Of a stretch of 56,883 nucleotides of DNA, positions 16,413 to 24,619 are shown piece by piece. The first letter of the stretch is position 1. Each line of letters begins with the position of its first letter. The position numbers and the translations under genes were made by a program. Location: the NCBI GenBank assembly GCA_036825755.1, contig DAISXR010000012.1:1-56883 (forward strand), in the 5' to 3' direction. This stretch comes from JAJFTV01 sp036825755 (GTDB lineage Bacteria; Chloroflexota; Anaerolineae; Anaerolineales; Anaerolineaceae). The notes under the pieces are model-generated. The model saw nothing but the letters and a program-made list of their open reading frames with translations, was not told the DNA's origin and did not search any database.

Positions 16413-17006
16413 ATGGACAAAAAATCAATTAGCTTTATGCTGGTGGGCGTCGGCGGACAGGGAACCATTCTGGCCAGCAATGTACTGGCAGAGTTGGGCC
16501 TGAACCTGGGCTATGATGTAAAACAGGCCGAAGTTCATGGGATGTCTCAGCGCGGCGGCAGTGTCACATCACATGTGCGCTGGAGCGAGCACGTTTACTC
16601 TCCCATCATTTCACATGGGGATGCGGATATCCTGATCGCCTTTGAAAAATCAGAATTGGGCCACTACATTCGCGATTTGAAACCGGGCGGCCTGGTACTG
16701 GTAAACGATTACAGTATTGTGCCGATCACGGTCAGCTCGGGTGGGGCGGCTTATCCCTCCGATGAAGCGATCAATGACATGGTTCACAAGATGACCGATC
16801 AGGTTTTCTGGGTCAAGGGTGTGGAGATCGCCGAAGCAGCCGGCAGTTCAAAAGCGGCCAATGTAGTGCTCTTGGGCGCGCTCGCACAGTGGATGGGCAT
16901 TCCAGAAGATCAATGGCTACCCGTCATCTCCAAACGGGTACCTCCCAAATCGCTTGAGACGAACCGGAAGGCATTTTTGGATGGTATGCAGGCGATAAAT
17001 CGGTAA
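16413..17006 (+). CDS. iorB: Indolepyruvate:ferredoxin oxidoreductase beta subunit
   Basis: A 197-residue partner of IorA from the pyruvate:ferredoxin oxidoreductase gamma-type family. The opening FMLVGVGGQGTILASNVLAE and then KQAEVHGMSQRGGSVTSHVR are diagnostic of this subunit. It has no Fe-S cluster of its own. The ATG follows AGGGAGATC, 15 bases after iorA stops, and both genes end at the terminator at 17029, so they form one operon. Confidence 0.95.
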   Translation: MDKKSISFMLVGVGGQGTILASNVLAELGLNLGYDVKQAEVHGMSQRGGSVTSHVRWSEHVYSPIISHGDADILIAFEKSELGHYIRDLKPGGLVLVNDYSIVPITVSSGGAAYPSDEAINDMVHKMTDQVFWVKGVEIAEAAGSSKAANVVLLGALAQWMGIPEDQWLPVISKRVPPKSLETNRKAFLDGMQAINR

Positions 17007-17028
17007 ATCCAGGCCGGTAAAAATGATC

Positions 17029-17085
17029 CCGCCCTTCCTCCCAAAATGCAAAAAACATGACAGGGATGAAGGGCGGTATTTTTTG
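17029..17085 (+). terminator. Terminator of iorAB
   Basis: CCGCCCTTC (17029-17037) pairs with GAAGGGCGG (17068-17076). The stem extends by four more pairs after one mismatch and is followed directly by TATTTTTTG, a clear Rho-independent terminator 22 bases after iorB. Confidence 0.85.
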
Positions 17086-17239
17086 AAAAGAATTCAGAGC
17101 AGTCTGGCTTGCTGAAGAACAGCTCACCTTCATCATTTGCCAGGTATGAGAATGTGGTAAGATCGTCTCGATTTCATCGCTTTTCTGAACATGATCAGGA
17201 ACAAGGAAATTGTAATCACGATTTGACAGGGTGGTAATT

Positions 17240-17515
17240 ATGAGTGTGCTTCTTTATTTTGCTGCCGGTGCGGCAATTGGCTGGGTCATCCGGAAACGCC
17301 CAAAGTTAGTCATCGTCTCCAACTGGGGTGCCTCGATTCTACTGGGGTTGCTCATCTTTTTAATGGGACTGTCCACCGGCAGTCAGCCGGATATTATGAA
17401 GAACCTTTCTACTCTTGGGTTCAGCGCACTGCTGCTGGCCCTGGGAGGGATCACCGGCAGTATTCTACTCACCCTTCCCATCGGGCGAAAATGGCATGGA
17501 GAAGATGAGGAATGA
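17240..17515 (+). CDS. LysO-like (DUF340) exporter, small N-terminal subunit
   Basis: A 91-residue membrane protein with about three hydrophobic segments (MSVLLYFAAGAAIGWVIRK, ASILLGLLIFLMGLS and ALLLALGGITGSILLTL). It corresponds to the N-terminal part of LysO, the lysine exporter, which in E. coli is one chain of about 300 residues. Here the coding sequence is split: TGA at 17513-17515 overlaps the ATG of the next gene (ATGA), so the two halves are translationally coupled. The ATG at 17240 follows GGGTGG; a GTG at 17231 is part of that site. Export of lysine or a related cationic amino acid is inferred from the family. Confidence 0.75.
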   Translation: MSVLLYFAAGAAIGWVIRKRPKLVIVSNWGASILLGLLIFLMGLSTGSQPDIMKNLSTLGFSALLLALGGITGSILLTLPIGRKWHGEDEE

Positions 17516-18111
17516 AAAATACACTTCTGTTTGCCGTTATTTTTATCGCCGGTCTGCTTTTGGGAACCCTGTTGAACGTGGATTACCTGATCACGCTGGA
17601 GTGGATGAAGACCACGGTGATCAACGTACTTCTTCTGTTGATCGGTGTTGGGGTGGGGGCCGATGTTGCATCCTTTGCCAAACTACGCCACCTTAACAAG
17701 ACCATGCTGATGATCCCGTTTTTGGTGGCTGCCGGTTCGGTGATTGGCACCGGTTTGATTGCGTTGCTTTTCCCGTTGATTGGTTTTAAAAATGGCCTGG
17801 CGGTTGGAGCCGGTTTTGGGTTCTACTCGCTTTCCAGCGTCATCCTCACCGATTTACAGGGGGTTGAGCTGGGGACTATCGCTTTGCTCACCAATTTAAT
17901 CCGTGAGTTGGCAACCATCCTTTCCACCCCGGTTCTGGCAAAATGGGTGGGCTGGCTGGCTCCCATTGCCAGTGCTGGAGCTACTTCGATGGATGTGACT
18001 CTGCCGGTGATCCAGCGTTACTCAGGCAACCAGTACACTCTGGTTTCAATTTTCAATGGCGTGGTGCTCAGCGTTCTGGTACCCATCCTGGTGCCCATTC
18101 TGGGTGGATAA
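17512..18111 (+). CDS. LysO-like (DUF340) exporter, large C-terminal subunit
   Basis: A 199-residue polytopic membrane protein covering the C-terminal DUF340/LysO core. Typical stretches are GVGVGADV in the first half and ASAGATSMDVTLPVIQRYSG near the end. It overlaps the preceding gene by 4 bases. Together the two chains (about 290 residues) equal one normal LysO, so a natural split gene is more likely than a frameshift, because each part has its own start. It converges closely with the large sulfatase-like gene ending at 18116. Confidence 0.8.
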   Translation: MKNTLLFAVIFIAGLLLGTLLNVDYLITLEWMKTTVINVLLLLIGVGVGADVASFAKLRHLNKTMLMIPFLVAAGSVIGTGLIALLFPLIGFKNGLAVGAGFGFYSLSSVILTDLQGVELGTIALLTNLIRELATILSTPVLAKWVGWLAPIASAGATSMDVTLPVIQRYSGNQYTLVSIFNGVVLSVLVPILVPILGG

Positions 18112-18115
18112 GCAA

Positions 18116-20434
18116 TTATTCATTTGTTGATAGGAACAGCGGTTCACCGTCATTGATGCCGCCGTGAATGATGCCGTCTTCTACATAGGCGCCGCTGACT
18201 ACATCGGTCATCGTTCTGGCAGGCCTGATTCTGGTCGACAGGAAGGCTTCATCCTGCGTAAGATAGGCGAAAACAGCTGGAAAAACATCCTGCAGGACTG
18301 TAATCTGATCATACTGAACATAATCTTCAGTCGGCCAATGGATCGCCAGCAGGGTACCGTATCGGTCCTGAATATCCAGCCGGGATACTTCTGATTGATC
18401 ATAAACACCGTTCAGGTGGTAACAATTCTTGGTCAGGTATGTCCCATGGTCGCCGGCGATGATCACAATCGCATCAGGATCATTTTCCAGGATATTGGTA
18501 ATATCCTGTTTCATTTCAAGGTTCGCGTTTTCGATCCGTTTCAGGTAAATCTCCCTTTGGCCCTCTCGACAAACGCCTGTCGTCGGACTGTGACCGGGAA
18601 GATTGGTGTGGCTGTAAACAAACAGTGGGGTGGAGGGAAGATATTTAAGTTGCTCCGTTTTTTCTGCTATAAACTCCTGATGATCTTGTTGCTGAAAGCC
18701 AAGGTCATAACGGAATTCGCCTGTCAGAATGGCTTCCAGAAGGTGATTGTCCAATGAACTCTTTGGTATTGAATAGTCGTACTTGGAGGTTGTACTCAAG
18801 AACATATAATCGGTCGAAAAAAGTCCCCAGGTTGTGTAGCCCAATTCATGAAAAGCCTGGTGTACGATTCCATCTCCGGACACTGATTTGCGAATATCAC
18901 TTGAGAATTCAGGTGACAAATTGAGGGTAGAGTCCATTGAAAACAGTGTAGAGGAACCCAGAGAATACGTTGCCGGGTAAAGCGTAAAACCATTTTCCTT
19001 AAGATAAGTGATCTGGTTGCTGTTATCAAAATCATATTCAAGCATTGTTTCATACGGTCCATACGAGTCATACACCAGTAGATATACATTGGGCATTCGA
19101 GAGGCGGGATTATCCTGTAATAAAGAGGTCAGCGCATTTTCTTCTGAATGGGGCGTCGATTTAGCCCGTGAATCTATCTGATTGATGTATTGAAACAAAC
19201 CTGATGACACGAAATTCAGGACGAAAAATATCGTCAAAATACGGGTTGGGACCAGCTTGACCACCAGAAAAATTACCAGAAACAGAAGGGCCAGAAGAAT
19301 AAAACTGCCGTATTCATACCAGGTATATTGCCTGGTGATGGAAGCCATGTTAGTGACGAGATAACTCAACGCGAGGCCCAGTGCAAGCAGGGTTTTTTGA
19401 GAGGTGATTCGCCCGAAAACGTAAGGAAGAACAAAGATGAGTAAACCAGCCAGGGCTGATATGAATGCAATCACGATCAGGCTGTTGGTAAATGAAAATA
19501 CATTCAGGTTATTGACAATGTATTGAACAACAGGGGTAAATGGAAACAATAAAAATAAAAGTTCTTCGGGATGAAATTGACGTGCAAAACGGGGTGACGC
19601 AGCCAGATCAGCCCTGTTGAAATATTTCTGTAAAAGCAACAAGAGAAGAATCAGCACGCTCAATCCAGTTAATCCGATGAATAGCTGGATCAAAAAATGA
19701 TAAGTAACTCCCTTCAAGAGAAAGTTTGATGAGAGTAGGGCCAATATCCCGCTGAAAATGCCAATTACTCCACAGGGAATGAGCACTTGATGGAAGAGAA
19801 AAGCAGGTTGTTTGAGTCTTTCCACTGCAGGCTGGATCAAACAGTTTATCCAGCTTGTAAACCGATGAATGTGAATGGAGATTACTTTTCCGGCATTCCC
19901 GTTCAACCAGAACCAGACGATTTGAATTGGGTTCCATCTCACCGGTTTGAACGTTTGCGGATCGAGCACTGAAATAATGAACATCCCGGCTAAAAAGATG
20001 ATGACAGCAATTGCTCCGGTTGTTCTGTTGATTATGGAGGGTTTGATCCAGATCTGATAGCTCTGAGCCTCTACATGATCTTTCCCTTCATTGGATGGAG
20101 AAAAATTGAGCAGAATATGTCCATCTGATGTGATAGATGATGTAAAGGTCGATGGCTTTCCGCTCCTGACGTACATTACTGTGCTGCGTTCAAAGAAATT
20201 CCCATTTTCGGAGAACAGGAATGAATCGGGCGGAAAAATAGTAGTATCAAGCTGGAAACGCTTTGAATATACCACTTTCTGTTCTTCAAAAGTATTGCTT
20301 TGAATTGGAATCCTTTTATAGAAGACCGCGGCTCCAGGTTTGATTAAAATTATCAGACTGAAGAGGGTGCAACAGAAAAAGATGATCTCAATGACGTAAT
20401 GAAGAATTCGTGTCCGGAGTTGTCTGGAATTCAT
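18116..20434 (-). CDS. Membrane-anchored sulfatase-like (alkaline phosphatase superfamily) enzyme A
   Basis: About 772 residues: one transmembrane helix (ILHYVIEIIFFCC), an outside beta-rich region, then 8-9 hydrophobic segments (residues about 135-430), and a C-terminal extracytoplasmic hydrolase/transferase domain. Metal-site landmarks are VYDSYGPYETM (first Asp), SHTNLPGHSP, and IVIIAGDHGTYL (Asp-His). The C/S-x-P-S-R sulfatase signature is absent; the nucleophile is probably a Ser/Thr in YSLGSSTLFS. It probably acts on an envelope polymer or lipid. It is a full-length paralog of 24620-26869. The start is uncertain: I chose the ATG at 20434 by alignment with the paralog, but an in-frame ATG at 20491 is also possible. 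Confidence 0.8.
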   Translation of the reverse strand: MNSRQLRTRILHYVIEIIFFCCTLFSLIILIKPGAAVFYKRIPIQSNTFEEQKVVYSKRFQLDTTIFPPDSFLFSENGNFFERSTVMYVRSGKPSTFTSSITSDGHILLNFSPSNEGKDHVEAQSYQIWIKPSIINRTTGAIAVIIFLAGMFIISVLDPQTFKPVRWNPIQIVWFWLNGNAGKVISIHIHRFTSWINCLIQPAVERLKQPAFLFHQVLIPCGVIGIFSGILALLSSNFLLKGVTYHFLIQLFIGLTGLSVLILLLLLLQKYFNRADLAASPRFARQFHPEELLFLLFPFTPVVQYIVNNLNVFSFTNSLIVIAFISALAGLLIFVLPYVFGRITSQKTLLALGLALSYLVTNMASITRQYTWYEYGSFILLALLFLVIFLVVKLVPTRILTIFFVLNFVSSGLFQYINQIDSRAKSTPHSEENALTSLLQDNPASRMPNVYLLVYDSYGPYETMLEYDFDNSNQITYLKENGFTLYPATYSLGSSTLFSMDSTLNLSPEFSSDIRKSVSGDGIVHQAFHELGYTTWGLFSTDYMFLSTTSKYDYSIPKSSLDNHLLEAILTGEFRYDLGFQQQDHQEFIAEKTEQLKYLPSTPLFVYSHTNLPGHSPTTGVCREGQREIYLKRIENANLEMKQDITNILENDPDAIVIIAGDHGTYLTKNCYHLNGVYDQSEVSRLDIQDRYGTLLAIHWPTEDYVQYDQITVLQDVFPAVFAYLTQDEAFLSTRIRPARTMTDVVSGAYVEDGIIHGGINDGEPLFLSTNE

Positions 20435-20593
20435 AGAAAGAGTCGACCGTTTCTTAAAAATGTAGCGTCCTTCAGCCGCAAGTTCATGCATGAACCTGCA
20501 GGATATCCGGTAAATGTTGATTGCTTCATAACAACCGGAATGGTTTACTGCTCAGGTGATAAGATCTCTGGTGCAAACAATAAGGTGTTCATC

Positions 20594-20637
20594 AAAAAGG
20601 CAGGCAAAGATCGATAATTAAATTCTTCTTTGCCTGC
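20594..20637 (-). terminator. Terminator downstream of the methyltransferase gene
   Basis: On the minus strand GCAGGCAAAGA and TCTTTGCCTGC form an 11-base-pair stem followed by CTTTTTGATG. It begins about 30 bases after the methyltransferase stop, so enzyme A downstream is probably transcribed separately or by read-through. Confidence 0.75.
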
Positions 20638-20666
20638 ATAACTTTTATTAGATAGTAGAAACCTTC

Positions 20667-22058
20667 TTATTTCCGTTTGAACAAAAGCATGGTGCGGGCA
20701 CTGCCTGGGACCGGCGTCTGTTTTTCAAGTTGATAGAAAGCGCTGAAAGCGTTCAGAATCCCTTCCAGAGAATAATCACTGAAGATATCGTCTCTTGAAC
20801 GAAGCAATCGCTTCACCTGGCTGTCTTCTTTGGGGACAAATTCCAGAAGTAAATAAGTTCCCAATTCGGAAAAGGTGTGAGCAATATCCAGGAGAGGAAC
20901 GTTGTTGGCAATAGCAAGATGATGGATCAACGCAAGGGCCAGCACCAGGTCGCACTGCCCGCGCTGGTAAAATGATTCGCGTTCCTGATTGTCCCAGCCG
21001 ATGGCAGGCGAAGGATTTGTGAGATCAATCACCAGGGGAAGGACGTTCTTTTGAGCATCAACCTTGATCTGTAAATAGTTGGCTTCTACCGCTTCCGGAT
21101 CAATATCAGAGGAGATCACCAGACAATCAGGCGACCAGGCAGCTTCGCGGCTGAAAACCCCCGTATTAGCTCCCAGATCCATCACCTTTTTTGGCTTCAA
21201 AGCCTGTGACCATTCTTTGACAATCTGCTTTTTCGATTTAAAGGAATCGTCAGTATAGTTGGTGTTGGAATAATAGTTGGCCCATTCTTTTCCGGCGGCT
21301 TTAATATTGAGGCTGCGTACCGTTTTTTCGAGGCTATCCAGAATCCCCAACAAACCGATCTTGCTGACCTGGGGCTTTTTCTCCGATAGATTCCTTCCGG
21401 CATCATCACCAGTAGCGGCATAACGGTTTTCAGCCTGGGCATGCAAATGGATGTGTGATGTGAGACCGAAGCTTAGCCGCGTAGACCCGGGCAGCAGTTT
21501 GCTGCAAAGCGCAAGGGGAATGCCATCGATATAGTGAATGAGAAGTTTGCTTAACTGGAGATCTGTTTTGCTCATCAACGCGAGAGGCGCTAAAAAGTGC
21601 TGGCAGAACTGTTTGTACGCTACCCAGGGCTGACCTTCCTGATACTGACAGAAACTCAACGTGTCAATAAGAATGGGCGCGCCGTGATGGAACTGTATAT
21701 TGTAGGCGCTGGCATCTTTGAGCGAAAGCCCGGAATTCAAGGCTTCTTTCTCGATGTTCAAAGTCAGCAAAGCGGCGTCTTTCAGTTGAGAAAACGACCA
21801 TTCATAAGGATAGGAGATAAAATCGATCTTCTCGGGTTGAATGATCTTATATGCCAGTTCGGGGAGCAGAGGGGGTTCCTGAGATTCCTCATGGGATACC
21901 AACAGCTTTTTTTTACTCAGGCGGTCATATAAACCGCTTGAGAGTAACAAATCATAATCCTGCTGATAAACTTTATTAATTTGGCGTAACAGTTTGCCGT
22001 TGTGCGAATACACGACCCCGCTGGGATCGCGAAAAGAGGCTGCGATTTTATTTCCCAT
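20667..22058 (-). CDS. SAM-dependent methyltransferase of an envelope-polymer locus
   Basis: A 463-residue protein with a large N-terminal region of unknown fold (about residues 1-260) and a class I methyltransferase domain in the C-terminal half. The SAM motif is VMDLGANTGVFSREAA, motif II is VISSDIDPEAVEANYLQ, and DLVLALALIHHLAIANNVP follows. The start at 22058 lies 10 bases after the stop of the mini-protein at 22069; the frame is open further upstream, but there it only overlaps that mini-gene and reads as low-complexity Lys/Ser. The tight spacing marks a two-gene unit. Family members often sit near polysaccharide or sulfatase-like genes. The acceptor is unknown. Confidence 0.82.
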   Translation of the reverse strand: MGNKIAASFRDPSGVVYSHNGKLLRQINKVYQQDYDLLLSSGLYDRLSKKKLLVSHEESQEPPLLPELAYKIIQPEKIDFISYPYEWSFSQLKDAALLTLNIEKEALNSGLSLKDASAYNIQFHHGAPILIDTLSFCQYQEGQPWVAYKQFCQHFLAPLALMSKTDLQLSKLLIHYIDGIPLALCSKLLPGSTRLSFGLTSHIHLHAQAENRYAATGDDAGRNLSEKKPQVSKIGLLGILDSLEKTVRSLNIKAAGKEWANYYSNTNYTDDSFKSKKQIVKEWSQALKPKKVMDLGANTGVFSREAAWSPDCLVISSDIDPEAVEANYLQIKVDAQKNVLPLVIDLTNPSPAIGWDNQERESFYQRGQCDLVLALALIHHLAIANNVPLLDIAHTFSELGTYLLLEFVPKEDSQVKRLLRSRDDIFSDYSLEGILNAFSAFYQLEKQTPVPGSARTMLLFKRK

Positions 22059-22068
22059 AGCCGATTTG

Positions 22069-22221
22069 TTACTCTTCTTTGATTTCGCTTTCTGTGGATT
22101 TTTTCTTGCCGAACAACGACTGGATTTTTTTCCAGTAGATTTTTGTAATGACACCAATCCCCAAAAACGCTGCGATTAAGGCCTGAAGAATGATACTGCC
22201 AGATCCAGGATCCAGATACAT
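22069..22221 (-). CDS. MYLDPGSGS membrane mini-protein, copy 1
   Basis: A 50-residue protein: a short MYLDPGSGS head, one hydrophobic helix (ILQALIAAFLGIGVI), then a basic/aromatic stretch (TKIYWKKIQSLFGKKK) and an acidic tail. The topology suggests a single-pass inner-membrane peptide with the positive end in the cytoplasm. GGAG lies at correct spacing before the ATG. A second copy of the same length is at 27391-27543, with the head and most helix positions conserved, which shows it is a real gene under selection. Copy 1 is directly followed by the methyltransferase. I recall similar small proteins beside sulfatase-like and methyltransferase genes in other bacteria, but know no function. Confidence 0.85.
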   Translation of the reverse strand: MYLDPGSGSIILQALIAAFLGIGVITKIYWKKIQSLFGKKKSTESEIKEE

Positions 22222-22380
22222 GATGACTCCAAAATGTTGATTTAATAAATTAGTGCAGGACGCAAAATGATAAACAGGTGCATTATATCATGGTCAAACC
22301 TATTTCATTTTTGCGCAGTCACAGTTTTAATTCGCTATTTTTCTTATTCTTTAAGAATCGATATCCCCGATGGATTTCGA

Positions 22381-24261
22381 TTACCAAACTGGTGGTAAGT
22401 CAAAACCGGCTTGCAGTAGTACATTCCCCAATTTATCATGCAGCACCTCGGTGGAATACAACGTATCCTCCGGGCAGGGATTTGGATAATCGCTGACGGT
22501 TCCATTTCGTACTTCGGTATGCTGCAGATCAAAGATGGTGATTTTCTGGCATTGGATCATCGATACACTGCCGAATTGATAAAACGGGGGTACTTTGGCT
22601 TCATCGGTGACCACATTATCGGATGAATCCTCGTTTCTGACCGCACGCGTGGCAATGATCAGGCGATTTGGATCAACCGGTTGCAAAAGCGAATCACCGG
22701 TCATCCATTTTGGTTTTGGGAGATCCAGATAATCCATCAAAGTAGGTGCGATATCGATATTCTGGGTGTTTTCCGTAATCAAGCCCGCATGTTCGTCATT
22801 CGGGAAATGGATAATCAGCGGAATCCGTGTGGTGGTGGACCATTTTTGACCGTGGTCTGTGTAGATCACCAGAATGGTGTTATCGTAAAGCCCTTTATCT
22901 TTAAGATAGGTGACCAATTCTTCCACCTCCTGATCGAAATCGATGATGGAATCATCGTAAAAATCAGTCATCCACTCTTTATCCTGTTCGAGATCCCTCG
23001 AATACACCTCGGCATCCGGATCGAATTCAGGGCCATGCGTGCCCATCAGATGGAGATGGGCAAACACAGGTTGATTGGTTTGCGCTGCCTCATCCAGATA
23101 ATTGTACAGGCAATCCATCCGTTCCTGATCAGAAATATCGCTGGTCATTGCATTGGTGACTTCGGTATAGGCATTGTCCATTTTCTCGATGAAAAAAATG
23201 TGGAAAAGCCGATCCTGGATCCGTTCGCGAATGGAGGAAATAAAATACAATTCATCGTCAAAAGATGACCCGGAGAGCGGACTATCTGGATTGGCAGTAC
23301 AGTTTACTTCATCAAATGCATTGGTGAAATTGATAGAGTTGACATCGACATAACTTTTTACACCGAGTGAAATGGTTTTGTAACCAATCCTTTTCAGTCG
23401 CCCAGGGATATGTTCATATCGATTTACATCCTGCAAAGTGTTGCTGACAATCAGAACACGAGTGAAAAGTGGCAGTTTTCCGGTAAGTGTAGCCGTTTCA
23501 GAACCCCGCGAAGCGCTGGCATTTGAAAAGTTGTTTTGGCCCACGAGCGATTTTTTGGTCAGCTCGGTAATAAACGGAGTGGTATCGCGTTCATAGCCGT
23601 AGGCTGACATATTGGCGGCATTAATTCCATCCGAGTTCAGTAATATAATGTTGGGCCGGTTCGTGCTGGTTGAATTTTGCTGGATGAAATCCCTGACATT
23701 GTCGCCTGGTTGATAAGTGATGCTTGCCAACACCAGCGGCACCCCTACCAAAAGAAAGGCGGCAATCTGCGAGCTTCGATTAAGTTTACCGCATCCCGGT
23801 GATTGTATTGCCGATGCAAAACGCTTTAAGATGTATAGAAATCCGGCAGCAAAAACGACCAGGTATAATGCACGAGTAAAGTTATCTGTATCGACGATGC
23901 CAAAGCTGATCAAGGTATACGTGAAGTTATCTATTAATATCAGACCCAGGCAAGCAAGGATCAACGCAGCAGGAATGAAATAAATGAACCGGCTGATTTG
24001 CTTAATGATTGGTGATAAAAGCGCATCCAAAATGACAAGTACCGGTATGATCAGAATCACAGCAACCGCTACAAAAAGGCCGGAGAGGAGTAAGATTTTG
24101 ATCTTCTCCCCAAAACGGTACATGTCCATAAAGGATGATTTTGTGATGAAGAAGACCCACTCCATGAATACATAGAAAAATGTAGAAAATATGATGCTGG
24201 TAAATGCCAGTTTCAGGTATCCCCACCGGTGAAGGAAAAATCCATTAATCTTGTTTGCCAC
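22381..24261 (-). CDS. Membrane-anchored sulfatase-like enzyme C
   Basis: A 626-residue protein of the alkaline phosphatase superfamily with about five N-terminal transmembrane helices (residues 15-190) and an outside catalytic domain. Landmarks are NIILLNSDGINAANMSAYGY (metal Asp), SASRGSETATLTGKLP at the nucleophile position, HLHLMGTHGPEF, and LVIYTDHGQKWSTTTRIPL (Asp-His). Where formylglycine sulfatases have C/S-x-P-S-R, this has S-R-G-S-E, so Ser or Thr chemistry of the phosphotransferase/phosphodiesterase type is likelier. It starts with GTG behind GAGAG. It is not a close paralog of enzymes A and B, differing in length and membrane domain. It lies between them and probably acts on the same envelope polymer. 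Confidence 0.8.
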   Translation of the reverse strand: MANKINGFFLHRWGYLKLAFTSIIFSTFFYVFMEWVFFITKSSFMDMYRFGEKIKILLLSGLFVAVAVILIIPVLVILDALLSPIIKQISRFIYFIPAALILACLGLILIDNFTYTLISFGIVDTDNFTRALYLVVFAAGFLYILKRFASAIQSPGCGKLNRSSQIAAFLLVGVPLVLASITYQPGDNVRDFIQQNSTSTNRPNIILLNSDGINAANMSAYGYERDTTPFITELTKKSLVGQNNFSNASASRGSETATLTGKLPLFTRVLIVSNTLQDVNRYEHIPGRLKRIGYKTISLGVKSYVDVNSINFTNAFDEVNCTANPDSPLSGSSFDDELYFISSIRERIQDRLFHIFFIEKMDNAYTEVTNAMTSDISDQERMDCLYNYLDEAAQTNQPVFAHLHLMGTHGPEFDPDAEVYSRDLEQDKEWMTDFYDDSIIDFDQEVEELVTYLKDKGLYDNTILVIYTDHGQKWSTTTRIPLIIHFPNDEHAGLITENTQNIDIAPTLMDYLDLPKPKWMTGDSLLQPVDPNRLIIATRAVRNEDSSDNVVTDEAKVPPFYQFGSVSMIQCQKITIFDLQHTEVRNGTVSDYPNPCPEDTLYSTEVLHDKLGNVLLQAGFDLPPVW

Positions 24262-24619
24262 GATAGCTACTCTCTACAGGAACAGACTGTCTGGCAGAAT
24301 GTTGATCCAGTGCTCTGTCTGAACGTTCCATTCGCGTACCAGAAATTATGTTTTAAATATTATTCCTCGATATACCATAATGTTCTGAACATAGTTCAGA
24401 ACATTACTTATCCACTCTGGGAAAAACAGATACCAGCCATACATAGAATCTTATTTTCGTGTGCCCATTATATCACCTGGGTTATGAGGCTGGGCAGAGA
24501 TGTGTGAAAATAGTAGTTATAAACCAAGGTCATGGGGTGACCCGATTGCAGACTAGTTTCCCCGCCTTTTGGGCTCACCCTGGCTCGCTGCCCTGATTCA
24601 AATACGCCGGGTCTCATGG
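24262..24619. other. Gene-free AT-rich spacer with a perfect palindrome
   Basis: About 360 bases between two minus-strand sulfatase-like genes. I find no credible small gene, tRNA or clear terminator. The outstanding element is the inverted repeat at 24379-24405. Confidence 0.5.
24379..24405. promoter_or_regulatory. Perfect 12-base-pair inverted repeat, candidate operator
   Basis: AATGTTCTGAAC and GTTCAGAACATT are separated only by ATA. It lies about 120 bases upstream of the enzyme C start on the minus strand. A loop of three makes an RNA hairpin possible, but no U-run follows on either strand, so a regulator-binding palindrome is the more likely reading. Confidence 0.45.

Noticed and set aside
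22059..22157. Longer N-terminus for the methyltransferase (start near 22157)
   Set aside because: The extra residues are a low-complexity out-of-frame reading of the mini-protein gene at 22069-22221, which has its own ribosome site and a paralog.
24262..24619. Possible tRNA or tRNA remnant near 24520-24620
   Set aside because: Some GC-rich complementary words are present but no cloverleaf with an acceptor stem, TTC loop and anticodon arm could be built.
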